Assembly (NCBI RefSeq): GCF_036345175.1
Contig: NZ_CP107780.1
Span: 7,254,001-7,318,000 of the forward strand
Reading direction: 5' to 3'
Source of the DNA: Streptomyces sp. NBC_00576
Lineage (GTDB): Bacteria > Actinomycetota > Actinomycetes > Streptomycetales > Streptomycetaceae
DNA length: 64,000 nucleotides
The stretch's first letter is position 1. Each line of letters begins with the position of its first letter. Both the position numbers and the translations under genes were made by a program. The notes under the pieces were generated by a model. The model saw nothing but the letters and a program-made list of their open reading frames with translations, was not told the DNA's origin and did no database searches. Positions 46,326 to 55,113 of the stretch are shown one piece after another.

Positions 46326-47693
46326 ATGGACACACAGCACGCGGGTGCCACGCCGAGCGCTCCCGCCAGATGCCCCATGCACGGCGCCGACTTCGCCGCC
46401 GAACCGCACCGCATCTACGACCAGTTGCGCGCCCACGGCCCGGCGGCACCCGTCGAGCTCGCCCCGGGCGTGGACGCCACACTCGTCGTCCAGCACGAGA
46501 TGGCTCTCAGGGTGCTCCAGAACACCACCCTGTTCGCCCGTGACTCGCGCCGCTGGACCGCCCTGAACGAGGGCCGTATCTCCCTCGACAGCCCCGTCCT
46601 GCCGATGATGGCGTACCGGCCCAACGTCCTGTTCACGGACGGCGCGGTGCATCTGCGGCTGCGCAAGGCCGTCACCGAGAGCCTCGCCAAGCTGAACATC
46701 AGCCGTATCCGGCGCGACGTCGAGCCCATCGCCGACTATCTGATCGACCAGTTCAGCGAGCGCGGCCGGGCCGATCTCCTCAACGACTACGCCAAGCTGA
46801 TCCCGCTCCTGCTGTTCAACAAGATCTTTGGCTGCCCGGCCGACATCGGCGACCGCCTCACCACCGGTATGTCCGCCATGTTCGACGGCCAGGACGACGC
46901 TCTCAAGGGCATCGAGCAGGTCGCCACCTGCCTCCAGGAACTGATCACGCTCAAGCGCCGCGAGCCCGGCGAGGACGTGACCTCCTGGCTCATCCAGCAC
47001 TCCGCCGGCCTCAACGACGAGGAGCTGAGGGACCAGCTGATCGTGCTGATGGGCGCGGGTCTGGAGCCCCAGCGCAACCTCATAGCCAGCGCCCTGCTCC
47101 TGCTGCTGTCCGACGGCCCGTCGGAGCGGGGCAGCGGCATGCTGGTCGAGGAAGCCATCGAGCACGTGCTGTGGAACAACCCGCCCATCGCCAACTATGC
47201 GACGCACTACCCGTTGCAGGACGTCGACCTCGGTGGCGTACCGGTCGACGCGAACACCCCGGTCGTCATCAGTTTCGCCGCCGCCAACAGCGACCCGGCC
47301 CTCAACGAGGCCCGCCAGATGGCGAGCAAGGGCGCGCACCTGGCCTTCGGCGCGGGACCGCACGCCTGCCCCGCCAAGGACCCGGCCCAGGTCATCGCGC
47401 TCACGGCGATCGAGAAGATCCTCAACGCGCTGCCCGACCTGACCCTCGCGGTCCCGCAGGAGAGCCTGCTGTGGCGCCCCGGCCCCTTCCACCGCGCGCT
47501 GGCCGCGCTCCCGGTGCGGTTCAGCCCGACGCCGGCCACCCGGGTGGCGGCGGCCCTGCGCAACCAGGCGCCGCTGCCGGCGGCCGAACCGGTCCACCGT
47601 CCTGCCCCGCAGTCGACGCCGGCTCCGGCGGCCCGTCAGGAACAGCGCAAGAAGGGATTCTGGAGCTCCTTCCTCGATGTCTTCCGGCTCTGA
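46326..47693 (+). CDS. Conservon-associated cytochrome P450, CYP157-like, lacking ExxR
   Basis: 455-residue P450. Heme-binding motif F341-GAGPHAC348PAK is intact, with Cys348 as ligand. The I-helix region is degenerate (LIVLMGAGLEPQRNLIASALL) with no AGxxT. In the K-helix, where nearly all P450s have ExxR, the sequence is E279-HVLW283 followed by NNPP, so the invariant Arg is Trp. The CYP157 family of Streptomyces is known for this loss (EQSLW in one member) and for conservon linkage. The long Pro/Ala C-terminal tail (residues 400-450) ends in an amphipathic FWSSFLDVFRL. It is the rarE-position gene of the operon. ATG at 46326 behind AAGGAACCCC. Substrate unknown, activity uncertain. Confidence 0.9.
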   Translation: MDTQHAGATPSAPARCPMHGADFAAEPHRIYDQLRAHGPAAPVELAPGVDATLVVQHEMALRVLQNTTLFARDSRRWTALNEGRISLDSPVLPMMAYRPNVLFTDGAVHLRLRKAVTESLAKLNISRIRRDVEPIADYLIDQFSERGRADLLNDYAKLIPLLLFNKIFGCPADIGDRLTTGMSAMFDGQDDALKGIEQVATCLQELITLKRREPGEDVTSWLIQHSAGLNDEELRDQLIVLMGAGLEPQRNLIASALLLLLSDGPSERGSGMLVEEAIEHVLWNNPPIANYATHYPLQDVDLGGVPVDANTPVVISFAAANSDPALNEARQMASKGAHLAFGAGPHACPAKDPAQVIALTAIEKILNALPDLTLAVPQESLLWRPGPFHRALAALPVRFSPTPATRVAAALRNQAPLPAAEPVHRPAPQSTPAPAARQEQRKKGFWSSFLDVFRL

Positions 47694-47749
47694 CCAACTG
47701 CCCGCCCACTTACGCCGTTTGAGTCGACCGGTCCGGTTGCGTCGACCGG

Positions 47750-47798
47750 CATGAGCGCCCTGTGTCCGAGGTCCAGCCTCGGGGACGGGGCGCTCATG
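47750..47798. terminator. Bidirectional terminator between P450 and PadR genes
   Basis: 10-bp perfect outer stem CATGAGCGCC (47750-47759) / GGCGCTCATG (47789-47798) with an inner GTCCGAGG / CCTCGG..GAC stem; it overlaps the PadR stop codon. Two GTCGACCGG direct repeats lie just upstream. Confidence 0.85.
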
Positions 47799-48342
47799 TG
47801 GTTTTGTCGGGCAGCTCCGCGAACTCCGTCAGGGCGTGCGTGAGCCACTGGGTCCAGAAGGTCTCCAGGTCGATGCCCGCACGCAGGACCAGGTGCTGGA
47901 GGCGGTCCTGGGGGGCGTCGCGGCCGGGCTGGAAATCGCGCTTCTCGATCTCCTCGTACTCGGCCAACTGGCTTTGGTGCAGGGTGAGATGGCGGCGCAG
48001 GTCGGCCTCGATGCCTTCGGTGCCGACGACCGCCGAGGCGCGCAGGCGCAGCAGCATCGTGTCGCGGTAGGGCTTCGGGTCCTGGGGTGCGGCGGTCCAG
48101 CGGGCCAGTTCGGCGCGGCCCGCGGGCAGGACCTCGTAGCTCTTCTTCTGCCCGCGGGTCGGCTGCTCGGTGGGCAGGGCCCGGATGTGTCCCTCGGCCT
48201 CCAGTTTTCCCAGCTCGCGATAGATCTGCTGATGTGTCGCCGACCAGAAGTAGCCGATCGACCGGTCGAACCGGCGGGTCAACTCCAGCCCCGAGGACGG
48301 CTTTTCGAGCAGGGCGGTGAGGATCGCGTGCGGGAGGGACAT
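47794..48342 (-). CDS. PadR-family transcriptional regulator
   Basis: 182-residue regulator: SLPHAILTALLEKPSSGLELTRRFDRSIGYFWSATHQQIYRELGKLEAEGHI is the PadR winged helix, and the C-terminal LRASAVVGTEGIEADLRRHLTLHQSQLAEYEEIE is the dimerisation helix pair of subfamily 2. It probably represses a nearby catabolic gene; the dienoyl-CoA reductase follows on the same strand, 67 nt away. ATG at 48342. Confidence 0.88.
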   Translation of the reverse strand: MSLPHAILTALLEKPSSGLELTRRFDRSIGYFWSATHQQIYRELGKLEAEGHIRALPTEQPTRGQKKSYEVLPAGRAELARWTAAPQDPKPYRDTMLLRLRASAVVGTEGIEADLRRHLTLHQSQLAEYEEIEKRDFQPGRDAPQDRLQHLVLRAGIDLETFWTQWLTHALTEFAELPDKTT

Positions 48343-48409
48343 GGCTCAATCCTAGGGACCGGGGTTATCTGTTCTGGTGTTGCTCGTACGGGGTGCGTCC
48401 GTACGGTCG

Positions 48410-50425
48410 TCAGAGCGCCGCTGCCACCTCGGTGCCCTGCTTGATGGCTTGTTTGGCGTCCAGTTCGGCGGCCACGTCGGCGCCGCCGATCAGGTGCACG
48501 CTGCGGCCGGCGGCGAGCAGCTCGTCGTACAGGTCGCGGCGCGGGTCCTGGCCGGTGCACAGGACGACGGTGTCGACCGGTAGGACCGTGGGGGTGCCGT
48601 CGACGGTGACGTGCAGGCCGGCGTCGTCGATGCGGTCGTACTGGACGCCCGGGGTCATGGTGACGCCCCGGTGCTTGAGTTCGGCGCGGTGGATCCAGCC
48701 GGTGGTCTTGCCGAGTCCGGCGCCGACCTTGGACGCCTTGCGCTGGAGCAGGTGGACGGTACGCGGCGGCGCGGGGCGCTCGGGTGCGGCCAGGCCGCCG
48801 GGGGTGCGGTAGTCCATGTCGACGCCCCAGGCGCGGAAGTACGCCGCCGGGTCCTCGCTCGTCTTGTCGCCGCTGTCGGTGAGGTACTCGGCGACGTCGA
48901 AGCCGATGCCGCCGGCGCCGAGGATCGCGACGCGGTCGCCGACGGGCACGTTGTCGCGCAGGACGTCGAGGTAGCCGACGACGCTCGGGTGGTCGACGCC
49001 GGGGATGTCGGGGGTGCGAGGGGTGACGCCGGTGGCGACGACGATCTCGTCGTACGTGGTCAATGCCGCTGCGGTCACCGGGGTGTTGAGGCGTACGTCC
49101 ACGTCGTGGGCGTCGAGCTGGTGGCGGAAGTAGCGCAGGGTCTCGTCGAACTCCTGCTTGCCGGGGACCTTGCGGGCGACGTTCAGCTGGCCGCCGACCT
49201 CGGACGCGGCGTCGAAGAGGGTGACGTGGTGGCCGCGTTCGGCGGCGGAGACGGCGCAGGCGAGTCCGGCGGGGCCGGCGCCTACGACGGCAACCCGCTT
49301 GCGCAGCTTGGTCGGTGAGAGGACGAGTTCCGTCTCGTGGCAGGCGCGCGGGTTGACCAGGCAGGAGGTGATCTTCAAGCTGAAGGTGTGGTCCAGGCAG
49401 GCCTGGTTGCAGCCGATGCAGGTGTTGATCGCCTCGGGGCGCCCGTCGCGCGCCTTGTTCACGAAGTCGGGGTCGGCGAGCATCGGGCGGGCCATCGACA
49501 CCATGTCCGCGCACCCGTCGGCGAGCAACTCCTCCGCGATTTCAGGGGTGTTGATGCGGTTGGTGGTCACGAGGGGGATGCCGACCTCGCCCATGAGCCT
49601 CTTCGTCACCCAGGTGTACGCGCCGCGCGGCACCGAGGTGGCGATGGTGGGGATACGGGCCTCGTGCCAGCCGATGCCGGTGTTGATGATGGTCGCGCCG
49701 GCCGCCTCGACGGCCCGGGCGAGGGTGATCACCTCGTCGAGGGTGGAGCCGCCCGGGACCAGGTCCAGCATCGACAGGCGGTAGATGAGGATGAAGTCCT
49801 CGCCGACGGCCTCGCGTACCCGGCGGACGATTTCGAGCGGGAAGCGCGTGCGGTTCTCGTACGAGCCGCCCCAGCGGTCGGTGCGGTGGTTGGTCGGGGC
49901 GGCGATGAACTCGTTGATCAGATAGCCCTCGGAGCCCATGATCTCCACGCCGTCGTAGCCGGCCCGGCGGGCGAGGAGGGCGGTGTGGGCGTAGTCGTCG
50001 ATGGTCTGCTCGACCTCGGCGTCGGTGAGTTCGTGCGGGGGGAAGGGGCTGATGGGTGCCTGGAGGGGGCTCGGCGCGACCAGGTCCTGGTGGTAGGCGT
50101 ACCGGCCGAAATGCAGGATCTGCAGCGCGATCTTGCCGCCCTCGTGGTGTACGGCGTCGGTGACCGTCCGGTGCTGCTCGGCTTCCGCGTCGGTGGTGAG
50201 TTTGGCGCCGCCCTCGTACGGGCGTCCGGCGTCGTTGGGGGCGATGCCGCCGGTGACGATGAGGCCGACGCCGCCTCGGGCGCGGGTTGCGTAGAACTCG
50301 GCCATACGTTCGAAGCCGCGTTCGGCTTCTTCGAGGCCGACGTGCATGGAGCCCATGAGGACGCGGTTGGGGAGGGTGGTGAAGCCCAGGTCCAGGGGGG
50401 TCAGCAGGTGGGGGTAGTGGCTCAT
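48410..50425 (-). CDS. fadH: NADPH-dependent 2,4-dienoyl-CoA reductase
   Basis: 671-residue flavo-iron-sulfur enzyme for beta-oxidation of unsaturated fatty acids. N-terminal old-yellow-enzyme barrel: YPHLLTPLDLGFTTLPNRVLMGSM, GYDGVEIMGSEGYLINEF. The 4Fe-4S site is CIGCNQACLDHTF...CLVNP with four Cys (residues ~335-355). The FAD and NADPH domains show VAVVGAGPAGLACAVSAAERG and VAILGAGGIGFDVAEYLT. Length and domain order match FadH. The promoter overlaps a 22-bp perfect palindrome and is divergent from icmF. Confidence 0.92.
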   Translation of the reverse strand: MSHYPHLLTPLDLGFTTLPNRVLMGSMHVGLEEAERGFERMAEFYATRARGGVGLIVTGGIAPNDAGRPYEGGAKLTTDAEAEQHRTVTDAVHHEGGKIALQILHFGRYAYHQDLVAPSPLQAPISPFPPHELTDAEVEQTIDDYAHTALLARRAGYDGVEIMGSEGYLINEFIAAPTNHRTDRWGGSYENRTRFPLEIVRRVREAVGEDFILIYRLSMLDLVPGGSTLDEVITLARAVEAAGATIINTGIGWHEARIPTIATSVPRGAYTWVTKRLMGEVGIPLVTTNRINTPEIAEELLADGCADMVSMARPMLADPDFVNKARDGRPEAINTCIGCNQACLDHTFSLKITSCLVNPRACHETELVLSPTKLRKRVAVVGAGPAGLACAVSAAERGHHVTLFDAASEVGGQLNVARKVPGKQEFDETLRYFRHQLDAHDVDVRLNTPVTAAALTTYDEIVVATGVTPRTPDIPGVDHPSVVGYLDVLRDNVPVGDRVAILGAGGIGFDVAEYLTDSGDKTSEDPAAYFRAWGVDMDYRTPGGLAAPERPAPPRTVHLLQRKASKVGAGLGKTTGWIHRAELKHRGVTMTPGVQYDRIDDAGLHVTVDGTPTVLPVDTVVLCTGQDPRRDLYDELLAAGRSVHLIGGADVAAELDAKQAIKQGTEVAAAL

Positions 50426-50475
50426 GGGGGCCTCCGGGGGGCGGGCGGGGCGGGCGCGGCGGGGTCGGTCCTGTC

Positions 50476-50518
50476 TTTGTAGAGGACGGGGGTGGGATTG
50501 TGCAACTAGTTGCACAAT
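50476..50518 (-). promoter_or_regulatory. fadH promoter overlapping a 22-bp palindrome
   Basis: Perfect palindrome ATTGTGCAACT / AGTTGCACAAT (50497-50518). On the minus strand it contains TTGCAC (50505-50500) as a possible -35, with an 18-nt spacer to TACAAA (50481-50476). A repressor bound here would block RNA polymerase at fadH. Confidence 0.65.
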
Positions 50519-50551
50519 GGCGTGCGGCACATTTGGGGGCGGCCGGACGGG

Positions 50552-50624
50552 TTGGAAGCGTGTGTCCCTCCCGCTATTTACCTGGACGTCCTAGTATCCT
50601 ATTTACTAGGACGTCCAAGTAAAT
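50552..50624 (+). promoter_or_regulatory. icmF promoter with 21-bp inverted-repeat operator
   Basis: TTGGAA (50552-50557), 17-nt spacer, TATTTA (50575-50580) form a plausible promoter. Overlapping its -10 is a long inverted repeat: 50576-50596 and 50604-50624, 21-nt arms with a single mismatch and a 7-nt spacer. The centre of each arm is GGACGTCC next to TAGTA/TACTA. It differs from the fadH palindrome, so two regulators probably act in this 250-bp region. Confidence 0.7.
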
Positions 50625-50677
50625 CGACAGCCCGGCAGCTGGCAGCCAGTGCTCCGGCGCGTTTTGGGAAGGCCCCC

Positions 50678-53600
50678 ATGACCGTTAACGATCTCCACCG
50701 TCCCGTGCATCCCGTCCGTCTGGTCACCGCCTCGGCGCTGTTCGACGGGCATGACGCCTCGATCAACATCATGCGGCGGATCTTCCAGTCCCAGGGTGCC
50801 GAGGTGATCCACCTGGGGCACAACCGGTCGGTGCGGGAGGTCGTGGACGCGGCGCTGGAGGAGGATGCGCACGGGGTGGCCGTCTCGTCGTACCAGGGCG
50901 GGCATGTGGAGTACTTCGAGTATCTGGTCGAGTCTCTGCGCGGGCAGGGGGCCGAGCATATTCAGGTGGTCGGGGGTGGCGGCGGGGTCATCGTGCCCGA
51001 GGAGATCGCCCGGCTGCGCCGCAGCGGCGTGACCATCTTCTCGCCCGAGGACGGGCAGCGGATGGGCCTCGCCGGGATGGTCAACTCGGTGGTGAAGGAC
51101 TGTGACTTCGATCTCTGGGACAGCAAGGCGGTCGACGCCGCCGCCGTCCTCACCGGCGACCGGTTCGCCATCGCCCGTGCCATCACCGGTGCGGAGCTGG
51201 GCAAGCTGCCCCCGGAGCTTCTGGAGCAGGTGCGTGCTGCTGCCGCGGCACGGGTCACGCCCGTTCTCGGGATCACCGGTACCGGCGGCTCCGGGAAGTC
51301 GTCGCTGACCGACGAGCTGGTACGGCGGTTCCGGGTCGACCAGCAGGACAAGCTGCGGATCGCGGTGATCGCCGTCGACCCGACCCGGCGTCGTGGCGGC
51401 GGGGCGCTGCTCGGCGACCGCATCCGGATGAACTCCCTGGACGGCAGCCGGGTCTTCTTCCGCAGCCTGGCCACCCGGGGCAGCCGTGAGCTGCCCGAGC
51501 ACCTGTCCGACGTGATCGACGTGGTCAAGGCCGCCGGGTTCGACCTGGTGATCGTGGAGACGCCGGGCATCGGCCAGGGTGACGCGGCGATCGTTCCGTA
51601 CGTCGACACGTCGATGTACGTGATGACGCCGGAGTTCGGCGCCGCCTCGCAGCTGGAGAAGATCGACATGCTCGACTTCGCCGACGTCGTGGCGATCAAC
51701 AAGTTCGAGCGGCGCGGCGCCAAGGACGCGATGCGCGACGTGGGCCGCCAGCTGGTGCGCAACCGCGAGGCGTTCGGCAAGAAGCCCGAGGACATGCCGG
51801 TGTACGGCACCTCGGCTGCCACGTTCAACGACGACGGTGTCACCGCGCTCTACCAGCACCTGAGGGCAGGTCTGGCCGAGCGGGGGCTGCCGCTGTCCGA
51901 GGGCGCCCTGGCGCCGGTCGCCGTACGGCACTCCTCCGGCATCCGGCGCGTGGTACCCGCCGAGCGGGTGCGCTACCTCGCCGAGATCACGGACGCGGTC
52001 CGCGCGTACCACGCCGAGACCGAGTCGCTGGCCGAGGCTGCCCGCCGGGTGCAGCGGCTGGACGCCGTCAGGGGCGAGCTCGTCGAGGCCGGGGCCGAGG
52101 CGGGGGGTGTGGAGTCGCTGCTTGCCGACGCCCACCGGGATCTCCCGCACGACATCGGGGACCAGATCCGGAACTGGCCCGCGGTCGTGGCGTCGTACTC
52201 CGGTGACGAGCAGGTGGTGAAGGTACGGGACCGGGAGATCCGTACGAAGCTGAACCGCGAGTCCCTCTCCGGCAACAAGATCCCCCGGGTCGCGCTGCCC
52301 GCCTTCACCGACCACGGCGAGCTGGTGCGGTTCTGGCGCCGGGAGAACCTGCCGGGCCTCTTCCCGTTCACCGCCGGTGTGTTCCCCTTCAAGCGCGACG
52401 GCGAGGACCCGGCGCGGATGTTCGCCGGCGAGGGTGATCCGTTCCGTACCAATCGACGGTTCAAGCTGTTGTCCGAGGGCCAGCCGGCCACCCGGCTGTC
52501 CACCGCCTTCGACTCCGTCACCCTCTACGGCCGGGACCCCGACGAACGCCCCGACATCTACGGCAAGGTCGGCACGTCCGGTGTCTCCGTGGCCACCCTG
52601 GACGACATGAAGGCGCTGTACGACGGGTTCGACCTCGTCGGGCCGACGACCTCGGTGTCGATGACGATCAACGGCCCTGCGCCGACTGTGCTGGCGTTCT
52701 TCCTCAACACCGTCATCGACCAGCAGATCGAGAAGTTCCGTGCGGCGGAAGGACGTCAGCCGTCGTCCGAGGAGGCTGCCCAGCTGCGGGCACACGCGCT
52801 CGCGAACGTGCGCGGCACCGTGCAGGCCGACATCCTCAAGGAGGACCAGGGGCAGAACACCTGCCTGTTCTCCACCGAGTTCAGTCTGCGGATGATGGCC
52901 GACATCCAGGAGTGGTTCATCGAGCAGAAGGTCCGCAACTTCTACTCCGTGTCCATCTCCGGCTACCACATCGCCGAGGCCGGGGCGAACCCGATCAGCC
53001 AGCTCGCCTTCACCCTGGCCAACGGATTCACCTACGTCGAGGCCTACCTGGCGCGCGGTATGCACATCGACGACTTCGCGCCCAACCTGTCGTTCTTCTT
53101 CTCCAACGGCATGGACCCGGAGTACTCCGTGCTGGGCCGGGTCGCCCGCCGGATCTGGGCCGTCGCGATGAGGGACCGGTACGGGGCGGGCGAGCGCAGC
53201 CAGAAGCTGAAGTACCACGTGCAGACCTCCGGGCGGTCCCTGCACGCCCAGGAGATGGACTTCAACGACATCCGCACCACCCTGCAGGGCCTGATCGCCA
53301 TCTACGACAACGCCAACTCCCTGCACACCAACGCTTACGACGAGGCCGTCACCACCCCGTCCGAGGAGTCGGTGCGGCGGGCGCTGGCGATCCAGCTCAT
53401 CATCAACCGCGAGTGGGGCCTCGCCATGAACGAGAACCCGCTCCAGGGGTCGTTCATCATCGACCAGCTCACCGACCTGGTCGAGGAGGCCGTGCTTGCC
53501 GAGTTCGACCGGATCAACGAGCGCGGTGGCGTACTCGGTGCCATGGAGACCGGCTACCAGCGCGGGCGCATCCAGGACGAGTCGATGCTGTACGAGCAGC

Positions 53601-53911
53601 GCAAGCACGACGGCACGCTGCCGATCATCGGCGTCAACACCTTCCGCCGGCCCGGTGGCGGGGGAGCACCCCAGGAGGTCGAGCTCGCCCGCGCCACGGA
53701 GACGGAGAAGGAGTCCCAGCTCGCGCGCGTCCGCGACTTCCAGAACACGCACGGAGCGGAGGCCACGCAGGCGCTCGCCCGGCTGAAGGAGGCCGCCACG
53801 GGTGGCGACAACGCCTTCGAGGCCCTGATGGCCGCAGCCAGGGTGTGCACCCTGCGCCAGGTCACCGAGGCGTTCTTCGAGATCGGGGGCCAGTACCGGA
53901 GGAACGTCTGA
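50678..53911 (+). CDS. icmF: Fused isobutyryl-CoA mutase (B12 domain + G-protein chaperone + mutase)
   Basis: 1077-residue adenosylcobalamin-dependent mutase that interconverts isobutyryl-CoA and butyryl-CoA. Residues ~10-140 are the B12-binding domain (FDGHDASINIM carries the D-x-H of the base-off motif). Residues ~195-500 are the MeaI-type GTPase chaperone with Walker A GTGGSGKSS and NKFERRG. Residues ~550-1077 are the substrate-binding TIM barrel, with PFTAGVFPF in place of methylmalonyl-CoA mutase PFTRGPYATMY; Phe for Tyr there is the known IcmF signature. ATG at 50678. The gene may link valine and butyrate metabolism. Icm-like 2-hydroxyisobutyryl or pivalyl mutases are less likely. Confidence 0.93.
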   Translation: MTVNDLHRPVHPVRLVTASALFDGHDASINIMRRIFQSQGAEVIHLGHNRSVREVVDAALEEDAHGVAVSSYQGGHVEYFEYLVESLRGQGAEHIQVVGGGGGVIVPEEIARLRRSGVTIFSPEDGQRMGLAGMVNSVVKDCDFDLWDSKAVDAAAVLTGDRFAIARAITGAELGKLPPELLEQVRAAAAARVTPVLGITGTGGSGKSSLTDELVRRFRVDQQDKLRIAVIAVDPTRRRGGGALLGDRIRMNSLDGSRVFFRSLATRGSRELPEHLSDVIDVVKAAGFDLVIVETPGIGQGDAAIVPYVDTSMYVMTPEFGAASQLEKIDMLDFADVVAINKFERRGAKDAMRDVGRQLVRNREAFGKKPEDMPVYGTSAATFNDDGVTALYQHLRAGLAERGLPLSEGALAPVAVRHSSGIRRVVPAERVRYLAEITDAVRAYHAETESLAEAARRVQRLDAVRGELVEAGAEAGGVESLLADAHRDLPHDIGDQIRNWPAVVASYSGDEQVVKVRDREIRTKLNRESLSGNKIPRVALPAFTDHGELVRFWRRENLPGLFPFTAGVFPFKRDGEDPARMFAGEGDPFRTNRRFKLLSEGQPATRLSTAFDSVTLYGRDPDERPDIYGKVGTSGVSVATLDDMKALYDGFDLVGPTTSVSMTINGPAPTVLAFFLNTVIDQQIEKFRAAEGRQPSSEEAAQLRAHALANVRGTVQADILKEDQGQNTCLFSTEFSLRMMADIQEWFIEQKVRNFYSVSISGYHIAEAGANPISQLAFTLANGFTYVEAYLARGMHIDDFAPNLSFFFSNGMDPEYSVLGRVARRIWAVAMRDRYGAGERSQKLKYHVQTSGRSLHAQEMDFNDIRTTLQGLIAIYDNANSLHTNAYDEAVTTPSEESVRRALAIQLIINREWGLAMNENPLQGSFIIDQLTDLVEEAVLAEFDRINERGGVLGAMETGYQRGRIQDESMLYEQRKHDGTLPIIGVNTFRRPGGGGAPQEVELARATETEKESQLARVRDFQNTHGAEATQALARLKEAATGGDNAFEALMAAARVCTLRQVTEAFFEIGGQYRRNV

Positions 53912-54027
53912 ATCCTTGACCGGTGGTCGGCACTCGATGATGCTGTGTTGCGACACGTGAGATGTGTGCCGTAATGAGCAACATCCCGGTTCTGTGTCAG
54001 CCGTTTCGTACCAGCCGAGGAGTGGCC

Positions 54028-55113
54028 ATGACTCACCAGGTCCGTGCTGTCGTCGCGCGGGGCAAGGGCGCCCCCGTCAGCCTGGAGACGATCCTCGTGC
54101 CGGACCCCGGTCCGGGCGAGGCGCTGGTCCAGATCCAGGCCTGCGGGGTCTGTCACACCGACCTGCACTACCGCGAGGGCGGGATCAACGACGACTTCCC
54201 GTTCCTGCTCGGCCATGAGGCCGCCGGTGTCGTGGAGTCGGTGGGGGAGGGGGTCACGGATGTGGCTCCCGGTGACTTCGTGATCCTCAACTGGCGTGCG
54301 GTGTGCGGGAGTTGCCGGGCCTGTCTGCGCGGGCGGCCCTGGTACTGCTTCAACACGCACAACGCCAAGCAGAAGATGACCCTCACCGACGGCACCGAGC
54401 TGTCGCCGGCGCTGGGTATCGGTGCCTTCGCCGAGAAGACCCTCGTCGCGGCCGGGCAGTGCACCAAGGTCGATCCGTCGGCCTCCGCTGCCGTCGCCGG
54501 GTTGCTGGGGTGTGGCGTGATGGCCGGTATCGGCGCCGCCATCAACACCGGGAACGTCGGTCGCGGCGACTCCGTCGCGGTCATCGGCTGCGGTGGGGTC
54601 GGGGACGCGGCGATCGTCGGCTCGAACCTGGCCGGCGCGGCGAAGATCATCGCCGTCGACATCGACGACAACAAGCTCGCGACCGCCCGCAAACTGGGCG
54701 CGACCCACACGGTCAACTCCAGGGAGACCGATGCCGTCGAGGCGATCCGTGAGCTGACCGGCGGCCACGGCGCCGACGTGGTCATCGAGGCGGTGGGCCG
54801 CCCGGAGACGTACAAGCAGGCGTTCTATGCCCGCGACCTCGCCGGGGCAGTGGTCCTGGTCGGGGTGCCGACGCCGGAGATGAAGCTCGAACTCCCGCTG
54901 ATCGACGTCTTCGGGCGCGGCGGTTCGCTGAAGTCGTCCTGGTACGGCGACTGCCTGCCCTCCCGCGACTTCCCCATGCTCATCGACCTGCACCTGCAGG
55001 GCCGCCTTCCGCTGGACGCCTTCGTGACCGAGACCATCGCGCTCGACGACGTCGAGAAGGCGTTCGAGCGGATGCACGGTGGCGACGTGCTGCGTTCGGT
55101 GGTGGTGCTGTGA
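54028..55113 (+). CDS. mscR: S-(hydroxymethyl)mycothiol dehydrogenase (mycothiol-dependent formaldehyde dehydrogenase)
   Basis: 361-residue zinc MDR protein of the MscR/AdhE2 type. Catalytic zinc: CGVCHTDLHYREGG and GHEAAGVVE. Structural zinc: CGSCRACLRGRPWYC. Rossmann motif IGCGGVGDAAIVGSNLAGA. The FNTHNAKQKMTLTDGTELSPALGIGAFAEKTLV region, read in two parts, is typical of thiol-dependent formaldehyde dehydrogenases. It oxidises the adduct of formaldehyde and mycothiol, or reduces nitrosomycothiol. ATG at 54028 follows GAGGAG. It is coupled to an MBL hydrolase and lies beside Rieske demethylase genes that would release formaldehyde. Confidence 0.92.
   Translation: MTHQVRAVVARGKGAPVSLETILVPDPGPGEALVQIQACGVCHTDLHYREGGINDDFPFLLGHEAAGVVESVGEGVTDVAPGDFVILNWRAVCGSCRACLRGRPWYCFNTHNAKQKMTLTDGTELSPALGIGAFAEKTLVAAGQCTKVDPSASAAVAGLLGCGVMAGIGAAINTGNVGRGDSVAVIGCGGVGDAAIVGSNLAGAAKIIAVDIDDNKLATARKLGATHTVNSRETDAVEAIRELTGGHGADVVIEAVGRPETYKQAFYARDLAGAVVLVGVPTPEMKLELPLIDVFGRGGSLKSSWYGDCLPSRDFPMLIDLHLQGRLPLDAFVTETIALDDVEKAFERMHGGDVLRSVVVL

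Noticed and set aside
50606..53956. Very long minus-strand open frame opposite icmF (over 1100 codons)
   Set aside because: It is the antisense shadow of a highly GC-biased gene; its translation is Arg/Gly/Val/His-rich with no family motifs, while the plus strand encodes a full IcmF.
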